Assembly (NCBI GenBank): GCA_930367215.1
Contig: OV884057.1
Span: 108,029,284 to 108,093,283 of the forward strand
DNA from: Pollenia angustigena
Taxonomy: Eukaryota; Arthropoda; Insecta; Diptera; Polleniidae
Length of the DNA: 64,000 bases
Direction of reading: 5' to 3'
The notes under the pieces are model-generated. The model was not told the DNA's origin. It did no database searches and saw nothing but the letters and a program-made list of their open reading frames with translations. The position numbers were made by a program, and so were the translations under genes. This document shows, in pieces, positions 11,261 through 21,186 of this stretch; positions within the stretch are counted from its first letter, which is position 1; every line of letters begins with the position of its first letter.

Positions 11261-11541
11261 ATATCTTTTGAACCGAATAAGATAATTGAACAGTTTAAAC
11301 AGCATATGATAGATAACTGTTCAGCCTATGAAATGAGCGTTTGGAAAGGGTGCTACGCTCTGTAGGGGCCTAATTATGGGTTATCAAAGTTAAAATTAGT
11401 AGAAAAATCAATTTTATGGTAACTAAAAAAAATTATTTTTACATTTTTAGATTGTTTTTATTTTTTTTCTTTAGGTTTTTATGTTTTAAATTATTACCCA
11501 ACAAATTAAAAAAAAAATTATTTTTTTTTAAATTTATTTTT

Positions 11542-13545
11542 TCAATTTTCTGTAAAATATTCATCACAGTTCGTAAGAGAAGGTATATCTAAAAGACTAA
11601 CCATTTCTAAACTATAATTATTTTCTAACTCTATTCGTGACTTCACATGCCGCAGGGAAGATATAAGTGGATCGGAAGATGCTGCCAACATGTTGAAGAG
11701 GTCCTCATTTTGCCTTACCCTTGATGCTTTGAATGTGTTCTGCAATCTATATTTTTTATAAAATTTGTTAAGAGACTCCTGTGCTTCTTCAGAAAGCTCT
11801 CCAATTGGCAAAGACTGGTACTCAATTATATCTTTGCCATGCGCCAATATTTTATGGACGGTCGGGGTCAACTTCTTCTGTGGATACATTTCTGCTAAAA
11901 GAGATGCAGTTTTCGACGCATATTCTCCATATTTTGTAGAATTGACATTTTCTTTGCAGTTTAAAACATCCAAGATCGTTCCCAATCTTTTCACGATTTG
12001 ATTGTCAATTCCAGTGATTCTAGTTACTGCCTCATCATTTTCAAAAAATCTCCTAGAAGTGTTTCCATCGTTTGAGTTACCGTATCCGTGCTTGGGACAG
12101 TCTACTTTTAGTCCAACTTGTTTAAAAAAAGCATCCTGTATTTGCTTCTTTCTGATCTTTTCCTTATCCTTTATTGATGTATTTTCATCGAAGTTTTCCT
12201 CCTCTTGTGGTAGGGTATACGCCAGTTTTAGCAAGAATTCCATACACCTTATCCTTGCGTGCAATGGTGACATTCCATATTCGTAATTCTCCTCATTTGT
12301 AGAATCGTTTAAATTACCAAAGTTCTTCTGACTCTTTTTGCAAATCGGGCATGACATTGTTGAGGTTGTTCCTGTCAGTTCGTTTACGACTTTTCCGTCA
12401 ACCATGGTCAGATGGAACTCGTAATTGCATTCAATATATTTTCCTTCTCCAATTTGCAGCTTTGTAGGCTTAATCTTGCTTATTTGTTCTTCAATGTCCT
12501 TCACCGTGGTCCTTATGAGTTCTGCCGATTCCCTTGCAAACTGAAACATTATTGGTCGGCAATAATGCACTGATGACGGACGTGGATTTTTCCAGTGAAG
12601 GGAAACATCCGATTTAAGCCGCAAAGGAACAACAGATGCCATAAACATATTTCCGTCCGATATTGTAGCGTCATCGGAAGATATCCTTTGCTTATAAACG
12701 CTTTGTCCGGATGATCCATCGCAGCCCCATTTGCTGATCAATGTCAACTTCTCAGGAAGAATTTTCACCTCATTTTCAGGAAGACTCTCCAACAACCGTT
12801 TTGCTGTATGGCCCATGAGATCCTGCAGATTGGCTTTCGCAGAGACTTCCGTAAATTCCGTATGCAGTGGTCGTGAATTTATTTTGGCTTGCGTAATATG
12901 CTTGTATCCGGGTAAAACGTCAGCGCCGTGTCGCGTTAAAGATGCCCGTAGTTTCTCATATTTCTCTTTGGAAAGTTCTAAGTCCATAAACAAGGCCAAG
13001 GCTTCTTCGGAACCATACTTTTTAATGTGTGCGTTTGTGGGCGTGGGAATGCTTTCCTTAATCCTTTTTAGTCGCAGTGGGCTTGCATCAGCAACAGATT
13101 TGGTTATGTGCGACCTAACTCTTTCACTATCCTTTGTAAATTTAATAGACAGCGCTTCCGATAATTGCTTCGTGGTCAAGTCATTGGTGGCATCGGCAAG
13201 TTTCCTCTTTCTTGTGAAAATTGAACACTCCTCAATACTTTTTTTTGGCCTTCCTTTTGCTCCTCTGGTTGATGTGGTGGGTTTATCTACTGCCAATATA
13301 TCCAGGATGGTATCTTCATTAAGCCAGTCCTCGTATTTGGAGTTGAAGTTCTGAATGGTTCGATTAGATTTCACCCATTTTGCCTTAATATTTGCATATA
13401 TCAGATAAAAATTATTTTTTATAATTTCGCTTCTCTCAATATTTCCGTATAAGCTATCAAGTTCTTCTAAAGCAGCTTCCGTGAAAAAATTTGGTGTGGT
13501 TGACTTTCTAAACAGTTCAAATAATTTAAAATTGTTCAACGCCAT
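11542..13545 (-). CDS. Transib transposase (RAG1-related), copy A, intact
   Basis: Transib transposases cut and paste DNA through a hairpin intermediate and are the closest known relatives of the RAG1 recombinase core. I chose the ATG at 13545 (667 codons): the frame is open to 13593 but only with a TTG, and this ATG aligns with the start of copy B. The N-terminal 150 residues are basic, with GRPKKS followed by a KRK cluster. Presumptive catalytic residues are Asp276 in WGCDGSSGQS, Asp493 in GNSNDGNTSRRFF and Glu590 in LSEEAQESLNK. These align with RAG1 D600, D708 and E962. A zinc site is formed by CPIC (Cys399, Cys402) and HKILAH (His564, His569), as in RAG1. No stop or frameshift interrupts it; an AATAAA follows the TGA by 3 bp (11533-11538). 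Activity is inferred, not shown. Confidence 0.93.
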   Translation of the reverse strand: MALNNFKLFELFRKSTTPNFFTEAALEELDSLYGNIERSEIIKNNFYLIYANIKAKWVKSNRTIQNFNSKYEDWLNEDTILDILAVDKPTTSTRGAKGRPKKSIEECSIFTRKRKLADATNDLTTKQLSEALSIKFTKDSERVRSHITKSVADASPLRLKRIKESIPTPTNAHIKKYGSEEALALFMDLELSKEKYEKLRASLTRHGADVLPGYKHITQAKINSRPLHTEFTEVSAKANLQDLMGHTAKRLLESLPENEVKILPEKLTLISKWGCDGSSGQSVYKQRISSDDATISDGNMFMASVVPLRLKSDVSLHWKNPRPSSVHYCRPIMFQFARESAELIRTTVKDIEEQISKIKPTKLQIGEGKYIECNYEFHLTMVDGKVVNELTGTTSTMSCPICKKSQKNFGNLNDSTNEENYEYGMSPLHARIRCMEFLLKLAYTLPQEEENFDENTSIKDKEKIRKKQIQDAFFKQVGLKVDCPKHGYGNSNDGNTSRRFFENDEAVTRITGIDNQIVKRLGTILDVLNCKENVNSTKYGEYASKTASLLAEMYPQKKLTPTVHKILAHGKDIIEYQSLPIGELSEEAQESLNKFYKKYRLQNTFKASRVRQNEDLFNMLAASSDPLISSLRHVKSRIELENNYSLEMVSLLDIPSLTNCDEYFTEN

Positions 13546-13630
13546 GTTTTCAGTACTTAAATTGTTTAATGGTTTCAGTAATTGTTGCGCCAACTTTCAG
13601 TCGTAGACTAATCCAGGCATTATGCTTATT

Positions 13631-13926
13631 TTGCAATATATAGGCTTATGCTACCATGCCGAAAAATGTACCTGTTCCCTACATACATATGGATTTAGGC
13701 TGAATAATGCATTTTTATATTATGCACGTGTCCAAATAAGATTTGTGCCTACCTGTAGTCAATATTGTTCTTGACCATTTGCAATATATAGGCTTATGCT
13801 ACCATGCCGAAAAATTTACCTGTTCCCTGCATACAAATGGAATTAGGCTGAATAATGCAATTTTGATATTATGCACGTGTCCAAATAAGATTTGTGCCTA
13901 CCTGTAGTCAATATTGTTCTTGACCA
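13631..13926. repeat. Tandem duplication (2 x 148 bp) upstream of the Transib A transposase
   Basis: Units 13631-13778 and 13779-13926 start ttgcaatatataggctt and end ttcttgaccat, with few differences. They lie in the promoter-side region of the transposase. In the unit nearer the gene a TATATATT lies about 30 bp upstream of TTAGTC on the - strand, so each unit could carry a TATA element. Confidence 0.8.
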
Positions 13927-14531
13927 TTTGTACGCCAAAGTATTGTTTAAGTGAGGTACGTACCTGCTAATTTCAATGAGTAGTTTTTTTAGATTTTAGA
14001 TCAAACTACTGTCATACAATTTCTGCAACCATGTCTTTTTAACCTTTTTTACCTCTAGAAGCCAAACGGGCACGTACGGGCAGATAAAATTTTTGAATTA
14101 TGTAAAGAAATAATCAAAGAACAGATTTTGCAAATATGGCAAATATAGAAAAATATAGATTTTTGTTATTTTCCGTCAAAGTTGAAAAATAGTGAAAAAA
14201 CGGATAGTTTTTAAATAGTGATTTACCAGGAGAAACACAAAGCAAACAGTTCATTTTTTTTTTATCATTACACATTTAATAAATGCATCAATCAATACAA
14301 ACAAAAAATAAGGCGATTCGTTACCTATTTTTCGTGATATTACACCTGAAATCGCAACAAATTTACTAAAAATTGTGTGTTTTTTTGAAAACCGAAAGTC
14401 GGTCAACTTTGAACGGCTATATCTTCTAAACTAAAAATGTGATATTATTAAGAGTGGCAGATTTGAAATCGTTGAAAAGTTTCCTATAACATGAGTTTAT
14501 TCAAAACTTCGTCGGTGCTCATGAAAATTTT

Positions 14532-14570
14532 GATTTTTGCAACCTCGTTTGCTCTACGGGCGCTACTGTG
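14532..14570. promoter_or_regulatory. Transib A right terminus, RSS-like
   Basis: Reading inward from 14570: CACAGTA, 23 bp, then the same GCAAAAATC (14540 to 14532). The spacing is 23 bp here against 22 bp at the left end, so both ends resemble a 23-type signal rather than a 12/23 pair. Confidence 0.75.
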
Positions 14571-14575
14571 CGTCG

Positions 14576-15311
14576 CCGGGATCTAGCTCCACTCGAAATA
14601 GTGGTTGGGGATTTTTTTCCTATTTTTGATATTTGTTACGTTTTTGATTTTAAAGCCCTTCTCTTCTAAAAAAGCTTTAATTTCCCCTGGGTCTACGCAT
14701 GAGTCTATACCCTTGATTACTACCTGAAGACCTTTACTGCTCTTCAGTTGATAAGTATAAAAGTTTTTATTCAGAGTCTCAAATCTTGTAATTATTTTTC
14801 GAAAATCATCCTCGTGATTCACCTGTATTTTAGTCTCGTCAATGATACCGCGCTTTATTGCAGCTACATAAAAGGAATTTTCACCTATCACCGAAATTAA
14901 ACTTTTTAATAACTCATTAGAGTTTTGCTCTCTAAGGTATATCGGGGGTGGCTTAGACGATTTAATGACGTTTGGTGCTTCAGAGGATTCATCCTCCAGA
15001 ATCGCAAAACGATTTTGTGTATTTATTTTATCAAAAGATGGTACTTTTGAGGCCGAAGCAACTGCTGCAGAGGTAGGGCTGCGTCCCCGTTTAAGCACTG
15101 TTATGTACCTGTCCATACCAACTTGTACTGTAGGCTTTTGACAGCTTTTTACAGGGGGGTTTTCCATTGCATTTGTGTTTAAGTTCATGGTATCATTTCC
15201 CACTAAATTTGTTTTTGACGTCACGGCAATACTTGCTGGCCTGGCAACACTTGTCACCAAATCTAGTTGTAGTTTTTTTAATGAGTCACTATCCACTGTT
15301 TTTGTAAACAC
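14576..15311 (-). pseudogene. Jockey ORF1, N-terminal part
   Basis: This part carries the ORF1 (Gag-like RNA-binding protein) N-terminus. After a low-complexity Ser/Thr-rich stretch it has the conserved block LREQNSNELLKSLI and the PRE_C2HC-type segment GLQVVIKGIDSCVDPGEI...KIKNVTNI that precedes the zinc knuckles in Jockey ORF1 proteins. There is no ATG at 15311 (the codon is GTG), so the true start is upstream or lost. A one-base frameshift near 14608 puts PQPLFRVELDP into the next frame. Transib A then interrupts the gene inside the codon following PGD; joining across the insertion with one CGTCG copy restores the frame into VKLKK at 11217. Confidence 0.85.
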
Positions 15312-15527
15312 CGAGGGTGATAGGGAACGTGTTCGAGTAATTGGCTTAGCCGTTAGATAGTTTATATTATTTTGTTTAGTTTTATTTATTTCTGCATTAT
15401 TTTCGTTTGCTTACAGATTAAGACGTAACATCTTACTGCTAACTGTAATCGTTATAATTGCTTTACATACAACTAAATGAATCAGCTGATTTTCAACGTT
15501 ACTGTTACTCCCGACTAACTGAGCCTT

Positions 15528-15895
15528 TAATCCTATCTTACGTAATCTTTCAGTTGAGAACTCACTCTAAAAAAAACATTTTATTTGTTCAAAACAAAAA
15601 TAATAAAAAAAGGTGCGTACGTGCAAAATTTATAATTATGTACGTATTTTGCAATAAAATTATTTCTTTCAGCTATCAGTTCGAAAGCAAAAAAAATCTC
15701 GGTTAACACATCAGAACTTCCCATGCCTTTTTCATTAGATGTCTGTTAGATGTCTATCAGAAATGCCGACAAAAACCCAAAATTTCCCACGACATGTCTT
15801 CGTGTCAACCACTTCATACGTTTTTGGGTCAGAAATCTGACAGAATTCGTATTCGATTCTGACTTTTTTGCCGACGTTTCTCTCAGATATCTGAA
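15528..15895. other. Intergenic, insertion target of Transib B
   Basis: AT-rich sequence becoming GC-richer near 15750-15900. The only long frame is spurious. It resumes at 20883 (tcggattattttgctggc) after the Transib B insertion. Confidence 0.5.
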
Positions 15896-16457
15896 CGACG
15901 CACATAGGGGTTTTTTGCCAATCTAGCCGGACATTAAGCAAAAAATTTTTTTTAAGAAATGGAAAAATTTAAGTACGCAGCTCGACAGACAACAAAGTTC
16001 TGCATCGTATAGTGAATTTTCAAGTCTTTTGCTTGAGATTTGTGGTTTTGGGACACTGTTAAAACCAGGAAAGTTGATTAAATTGCATGCGTGTTCATTG
16101 ACTTTTTACGGTTTTGGGAGGTTTACAATATATTTTTTTGTAGATAAACGAATAAAGATTTTACATTGAATTTTTTTTTCTGTGAAAGACTATATAAACA
16201 GCTAATTATGAAAATTTTTAGAAAAATTTTATTTGAATTTTTTATGATAAAAAAATTAGTACGAAATTAAAAAAAACGATTTTTTTGTTCACTTTTTTGT
16301 AAAAAAAAAAAATTTAAAAGGTTTTTGAAGGTGAGTTCCACTGAGTTCTTAAAAATTTTATACATCACGATAAAATTTGAAATCTCTACTTTTAAATTCA
16401 AAAAAAAAACGTTGCGCGTTGTTGCGCCATTTTTTTTTATGATTTTTTGAAAATTTC

Positions 16458-17995
16458 ACCTTTTTTCTGTTTTTGCTCATCTTGCATAGGTACATATGAT
16501 AGAAACCCTTTCGTCAGTCATAAAATGTTTTGGTTGTACGTAGATGGTTTTTATTTAAATTATTACATATAAGCAGGGTTTAAAATGCTATCGCCATATT
16601 AGCAAAAGCAGCCAAATTTTGCCTTTTTCCTATTTAAAAAAAAATCAAAAATAAAAAGCCGACAAGTTCCACTGCTAAAAAAGCCCACACTTTTCAAAAG
16701 CAGCAGCAAAATAAACACACTGTTTTTGAAAAGTAACCTTTTAATGGACACTGCTTTTTCCAACTATTGCTTTTTTAACAATAGCAAAAATTTCTTATTT
16801 GATGGAACTCAAAAAGCAACGGCAATAACTTTTCTGTTGTAGGAGAAAATATGTAGGAAAGAGAACGAAACAAAAAATTCTGTCAAACAGCCGCCAAATC
16901 AAAAACCACTGCATGCTAATAGCCGCAAAATAGGAGATAAAAGCAGCGCAAAGGTAGCTGAAAGGCACATGATCGACGAAGACAAGTGATATTTTTCATG
17001 CAAAACAAATACAACAAGAATTTGTTTTTGTTTCTATACAATAAAAAATCCAACAGACACTTTGGCTGGTTGCCTTTATTAAAAATATTTAAAAAAAAAC
17101 CAAAATACACACACACACATTTCGCGCTATAGTCATGCAAACTGTCGAGCAACAACAACATTACTACAACATTACTGAAGAAGGGCAAAAATTTATTTTT
17201 CCTCACCACCATGAAAAAAACCATGTTGCTTGTACACTGATCAGTATTTTTTCGTTGTAATCTGCCTTTTTGCAGAGCTAATAGCTCTGCTCAGACTGCT
17301 TTTAGCACACACTTCAGCGGCTTTTTGTTATTACCAGCCAGAGAAGAATTTTTGTTCTTTGAATTTTAGATTTTTTTTTTGGTTTGTCTTTTTTAACTAG
17401 CTCTTCTTTCAGGAAAAAGTAAAAAAGCGAAAGACGAAATAATTTTTTTTTAGCTTTTGCTTTTTATGTGGTTGTCCATTTTTGTCGCTGGCTGGTAAAA
17501 AAGCAGTTGTCAGAAAATAAAAATATTCAAAACAGGAGATTTGATTTTTTGCACAAGCGAAAAACAAAACATTGGCTATTGGAAAAAAATTAAAAATTTC
17601 AAAAGCAGTGGCAAAAGCAAAAATAAAAAGCAGCCAGCTGATGGATGCTTTTAAACCCTGCATATAAGCCTAATATTACCTGTGTAAAAAAAGGGATGTG
17701 CGAAACAGTAAGTAACGGGTTTTAACCACATGTGCGGCCGCTAAAGGACGTTATTTAATAGAGCAAACAAATTTTTTTACCTTTTTTCTGTTTTTGCTCA
17801 TCTTGCATAGGTACATATGATAGAAACCCTTTCGTCAGTCATAAAATGTTTTGGTTGTACGTAGATGGTTTTTATTTAAATTATTACATATAAGCCTAAT
17901 ATTACCTGTGTAAAAAAAGGGATGTGCGAAACAGTAAGTAACGGGTTTTAACCACCTGTGCGGCCGCTAAAGGACGTTATTTAATAGAGCAAAAT
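16458..17995 (+). repeat. Upstream tandem duplication in Transib B (interrupted)
   Basis: A block of about 216 bp from accttttttctgtttttgc to tatttaatagagcaaa occurs twice. The first copy (16458-16573 plus 17661-17769) is interrupted by the hAT-type element; the second is 17779-17995. The near-identity of the two copies shows the duplication is recent. Confidence 0.8.
16574..17660. mobile_element. hAT-type nonautonomous element in the Transib B leader
   Basis: Ends CAGGGTTTAAAA and its inverse are flanked by the exact 8-bp duplication CATATAAG (16566-16573, 17661-17668), the hAT signature. Many AAAAGCAGC-type subterminal repeats lie inside. The open frames in it are low-complexity and not transposase. 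Confidence 0.85.
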
Positions 17996-18154
17996 AAATG
18001 TACCTGTTTTGCATAACTTTTAAAATCATTAACAACAAAAATAATATATAATAAAAAATCAAATCTGGGCTCTAGGTACTTAGTTTTTTTAAATATATAT
18101 TGTGGTTTTTGCATAAAATTGTTATCAGAACCATTTTGAAGCTTCGAGAGTAAA

Positions 18155-20191
18155 ATGGAAAAAGTGTATACGAATTTAGAGTTATTCCAAATTATACAAG
18201 AATGTAGTTCTAAACTCGTTGAAGAGAAATTACAATTTTTAGTTAGAAAATTGTGCGAAATTTCAAAATGTCAGGGAGATAGTGACATATCAGTAGTAAA
18301 TCAATGCTTAAAGAAATTCAAATATTTTTTTAAAATATTTTGGCATTCAGCACAAAGAAAAAAGGATCGATTTGTAAGCATGCATGCCAAATGGCTGGAA
18401 GGAACAGTGACAATACCTTTTTTTGGGAGTTCGTCTTCAAAACGACTACAAAAGCCGTTTGTTGAATTGACCGAAAGAAGTAAGAGAAGAAAAACTGAAA
18501 TCTTGCGAACTCAAACCGATGCTGATTTATTGATGCACGCTACCCAAACACAACTACAAACGTCTGGAAAAAAAGATGCCTCAGGTCTGCTTAAAGAAAT
18601 TGTGTCTTCTCCGGCAAGAGCTACAAAAATAAAAAAAGCATACAAAGCTGCACAAGAGGATAAAGTAAAACAGCTAACCCCTCTAAAGGCTCTTTCTATA
18701 TTTGTAGAAGCTGATCTTTCTCGAAAACAATATGAAATAATCCGAAGTGCCGCTAAGAAGGTTTATCCTAGCTACAAAATTCTGCAGAGAGAGAAAAGTG
18801 AATGCTATCCTCCAAAAGAATCATTTGAAGTAACGGAAACATGTGCTCAAATAAATCTTCAGGATTTGCTTAATCATACTGCAAGTAGATTACTTACATA
18901 TTTAAAAGATGTTTTATGTGATTCACAAATAGAAGAATGCAACTCCCTCGAACTAATAAGCAAATGGGGCTGCGATGGATCACACCAGGCACAATTTAAG
19001 CAAAAAATGAAAAATGATGCTTCTGATTCTCATATTTTTCAGAGTAGTTTCGTACCGCTTCGACTAATATATGGTGCAAAAAAGGAGAAAATATTATGGC
19101 AAAATCCAACTCCTTCATCACCGCGATATTGTAGACCTATTCGCATCAGATTTGTTAAAGAAACTGTAGATGTAATCCAAGAAGAAATTAATTATGTACA
19201 AGATGCCATTACTACATTACAAAACACAAATTTTTTAATGGAAGGAAAGTTATATTCCATAAAACATACAATGGTATTTACAATGATAGATGCAAAAGTA
19301 TGTAATGCCGCAACACAAACTACGTCCACAATGAAGTGCTATATTTGTGGGGCTACTTCAAAAGAATTTAACAATTTGAAAATCAAAAGGGATATAGACG
19401 TAGATGCACTTTCTTTCGGATTATCTACTTTGCACGCCAGAATTCGTCTATTTGAGAGCATATTACACCTATCGTATAAACTCACAGTAAAAAAGTGGCA
19501 ATTAAGATCGGATGAGGACAAAACTATTGTTAATGAGAGGAAAAAAACTATCCAAGAAAAATTTAGAAGTGAATTAGGGCTAATAGTGGATGTACCGAAG
19601 ACTGGATTTGGAAACAGCAACGATGGTAACACCAGCAGACGATTTTTTTCCAATCCTGAATTAGCTGCAGAAATAACTGGAATTGCATTGGATTTCATCT
19701 ACCGGATCAAAGTTATTATTGAAGTAATTACAAGTGGTCACAAAATCCATTTGCACGAGTTTGCCAATTATTGCTTAGACACTGCAAAACTTTACGTTAC
19801 TCTATATCCCTGGCATCCTATGACACCTACAATGCACAAGATTTTAGTACATGGCGCAACTGTAATGAGTGAGGCATTGTTGCCTATCGGGCTATTATCA
19901 GAAGAAGCGTCTGAGGCACGAAATAAACATTTTCGGCTTTACAGGCAGAATTTTGCTAGAAAGTTTTCGAGGGTTCAGTGTAACAAAGATGTTATAAATA
20001 GACTTTTGCTCAGTTCTGACCCACTGATTACTAGTATAAGACCAACTCCAAAAAAAAAGTCACTACCCTTTACGAAAGAAGCAATTTCTTTTATGCTTCC
20101 ACATTTACTTGGCTCTGAAGAGAATTCAGATTCAGAAGAGGATTTTGAAGAAGCAGACGAAGAAGAACCATGGCACTCATCATCATCTTAG
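18155..20191 (+). CDS. Transib transposase (RAG1-related), copy B, intact
   Basis: This 678-codon frame starts with ATG and stops with TAG; AATAAA follows at 20213-20218. Same protein family as copy A with moderate identity. Presumptive catalytic residues are Asp274 in KWGCDGSHQ, Asp490 in GNSNDGNTSRRFF and Glu587 in LSEEASEARNK. The zinc pairs are CYIC (Cys395, Cys398) and HKILVH (His561, His566). Other conserved blocks are INLQDLLNHTASRLL, PSSPRYCRPIR and LHARIRLFESILHL. The C-terminus is strongly acidic (EENSDSEEDFEEADEEEP), which copy A lacks. All expected residues are present and the length is normal for Transib. Nuclear DNA recombinase by inference; expression not shown. Confidence 0.93.
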   Translation: MEKVYTNLELFQIIQECSSKLVEEKLQFLVRKLCEISKCQGDSDISVVNQCLKKFKYFFKIFWHSAQRKKDRFVSMHAKWLEGTVTIPFFGSSSSKRLQKPFVELTERSKRRKTEILRTQTDADLLMHATQTQLQTSGKKDASGLLKEIVSSPARATKIKKAYKAAQEDKVKQLTPLKALSIFVEADLSRKQYEIIRSAAKKVYPSYKILQREKSECYPPKESFEVTETCAQINLQDLLNHTASRLLTYLKDVLCDSQIEECNSLELISKWGCDGSHQAQFKQKMKNDASDSHIFQSSFVPLRLIYGAKKEKILWQNPTPSSPRYCRPIRIRFVKETVDVIQEEINYVQDAITTLQNTNFLMEGKLYSIKHTMVFTMIDAKVCNAATQTTSTMKCYICGATSKEFNNLKIKRDIDVDALSFGLSTLHARIRLFESILHLSYKLTVKKWQLRSDEDKTIVNERKKTIQEKFRSELGLIVDVPKTGFGNSNDGNTSRRFFSNPELAAEITGIALDFIYRIKVIIEVITSGHKIHLHEFANYCLDTAKLYVTLYPWHPMTPTMHKILVHGATVMSEALLPIGLLSEEASEARNKHFRLYRQNFARKFSRVQCNKDVINRLLLSSDPLITSIRPTPKKKSLPFTKEAISFMLPHLLGSEENSDSEEDFEEADEEEPWHSSSS

Positions 20192-20395
20192 TGCAAAAGA
20201 GAAGTTATTTTAAATAAATTAGTTGTTATTATTTTAAATAAAATTTGCTGTTACTATTATAAATAAGTTATTATTACGAATATATTAATTATTTTCAGAT
20301 AAATTAAATACTATAAAATATATAAAAGTCACATAAAATCTTAAAAATTAATATGTTTTGGAAATTAGCAAAAAAAAAAAAATTTTACAGGGTCG

Positions 20396-20414
20396 TTCCG
20401 GGGGGGGGGGGGGG
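20396..20414. repeat. G homopolymer tract
   Basis: A run of about 14 G (20401-20414) just after ccg in the Transib B 3' region. Length may be unreliable in sequencing. Confidence 0.8.
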
Positions 20415-21186
20415 TGTTTGGAGGGATATCTCCCCCTACCCATTAAAGTTCAAAAATTTAATTTTTATAGTATTAAGGCGTTAGTAATCTATTTCTTTTA
20501 ATATTTACATTTTTTTTAAATATTATTTTATGTAACCGCCCTCAAAAGGGGGCGGGGGGCGAAAAGTGTAATTTTACGATCTCATGGGTCTTATTTTAGG
20601 TTTTTTAACTTTCGCCGACGTTAAAAGTTGCATTTGCCAAACAAAAGTATGGGAAAAGTTTAAAAAAAATTGCATTTTTCAGAGGTTGGATTAGTTCTTC
20701 TAGGGGGAACATTTTCCTCCTTGGTCCGATTTTATTTATTTTTTAGGTTTACCTGCCTATGACAATATCACATATTTCTGCCAAGTTTCATCGATCTAGG
20801 GGCAATAACTTTTAAGAAGCAATATAAGCTAAAACAAAAAGTAATGTCCGGCTAGATTGGCAAAAAACCCCTATGTGCGACGTCGGATTATTTTGCTGGC
20901 TGGGTACATTTATAATTCTTAATACTAATACATTTCTTTGTTTTCAATAATTCTATAAATACTTTCTTTTATTCTTGAGCTATAAACTTTTATCTTCTTT
21001 TTATTACTTTCCTTTTAAATTTAATTGTTCTTGTTTTGATATTAATGAAATTCCAAATTAGCGCGTACCAGGGCGTATCATCTTTTAATTACTGATTTTA
21101 TTACTTCCTTTTGATTAGTTATTTAAGTAAACAATTCAATTAGCGTCCGTTGTTCTTATAAACAAGTTGGTTATATAACTTACACA

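Larger units (their letters stand above)
11223..14570 (-). mobile_element. Transib transposon, copy A, structurally complete
   Basis: The 3,348-bp element is flanked by a 5-bp duplication CGTCG (11218-11222, 14571-14575), matching the CGNCG target preference known for Transib. Ends are CACAGTGGCGCC (left) and CACAGTAGCGCC (right, reading inward), with a second block of end similarity GCAAAAATCA about 30 bp inside. It carries one long transposase gene on the - strand and a 148-bp tandem duplication upstream of it. It landed in Jockey ORF1, and the Jockey frame is restored if the element and one duplication copy are removed. Confidence 0.93.
4768..15409 (-). mobile_element. Jockey-clade non-LTR retrotransposon, degenerate, with nested insertions
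   Basis: The element reads right to left. A 10-bp target duplication CTTACAGATT flanks it (4758-4767 and 15410-15419), and its poly(A) tail appears as the T run at 4766-4779. In order it encodes ORF1 (PRE_C2HC-type domain and three zinc knuckles), then ORF2 (apurinic endonuclease, reverse transcriptase and C-terminal region). ORF1 is split by Transib copy A (11223-14570). The reverse transcriptase is split by a composite of MITE, hAT-type and foldback elements (about 5755-8849). Removing the insertions leaves about 4.2 kb, close to the usual Jockey size. Frameshifts and stops make it non-functional. Confidence 0.9.
4698..15527. mobile_element. Mariner-like MITE, split by the Jockey insertion
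   Basis: The left end AAGGCTCAGTTAG (4698) and the reverse-complement right end (to 15527) form a roughly 33-bp TIR that also shares agtaacagtaac. TA dinucleotides flank both ends (4696-4697 and 15528-15529). Removing the Jockey copy leaves only about 180 bp, so this was a small MITE that served as the landing site for the rest of the stack. Confidence 0.75.
15901..20877 (+). mobile_element. Transib transposon, copy B, complete, divergent family
   Basis: The element is flanked by CGACG (15896-15900, 20878-20882), again CGNCG. The inverted ends start CACATAGGGGTTTTTTGCC and match for about 36 bp. The 4,977-bp length includes a 1,087-bp hAT-type insertion (16574-17660) and an upstream duplication. 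It encodes one uninterrupted transposase. Ends and protein differ clearly from copy A, so this is a second Transib family. The perfect TIRs and open frame suggest a fairly recent insertion. Confidence 0.92.

Noticed and set aside
12731..13354. 207-codon + strand frame
   Set aside because: Antisense shadow of the Transib A transposase; the - strand frame has the family motifs.
11223..14570. Host RAG1-like gene rather than a transposon
   Set aside because: Terminal inverted repeats, a 5-bp target duplication and insertion inside a Jockey ORF show it is a transposon copy.
16916..17663. Two - strand frames of 102 and 84 codons
   Set aside because: Phe/Leu-rich low-complexity translations of the hAT-type element's repeats; no transposase motif.
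19339..19698. 119-codon - strand frame
   Set aside because: Antisense shadow of the Transib B transposase.
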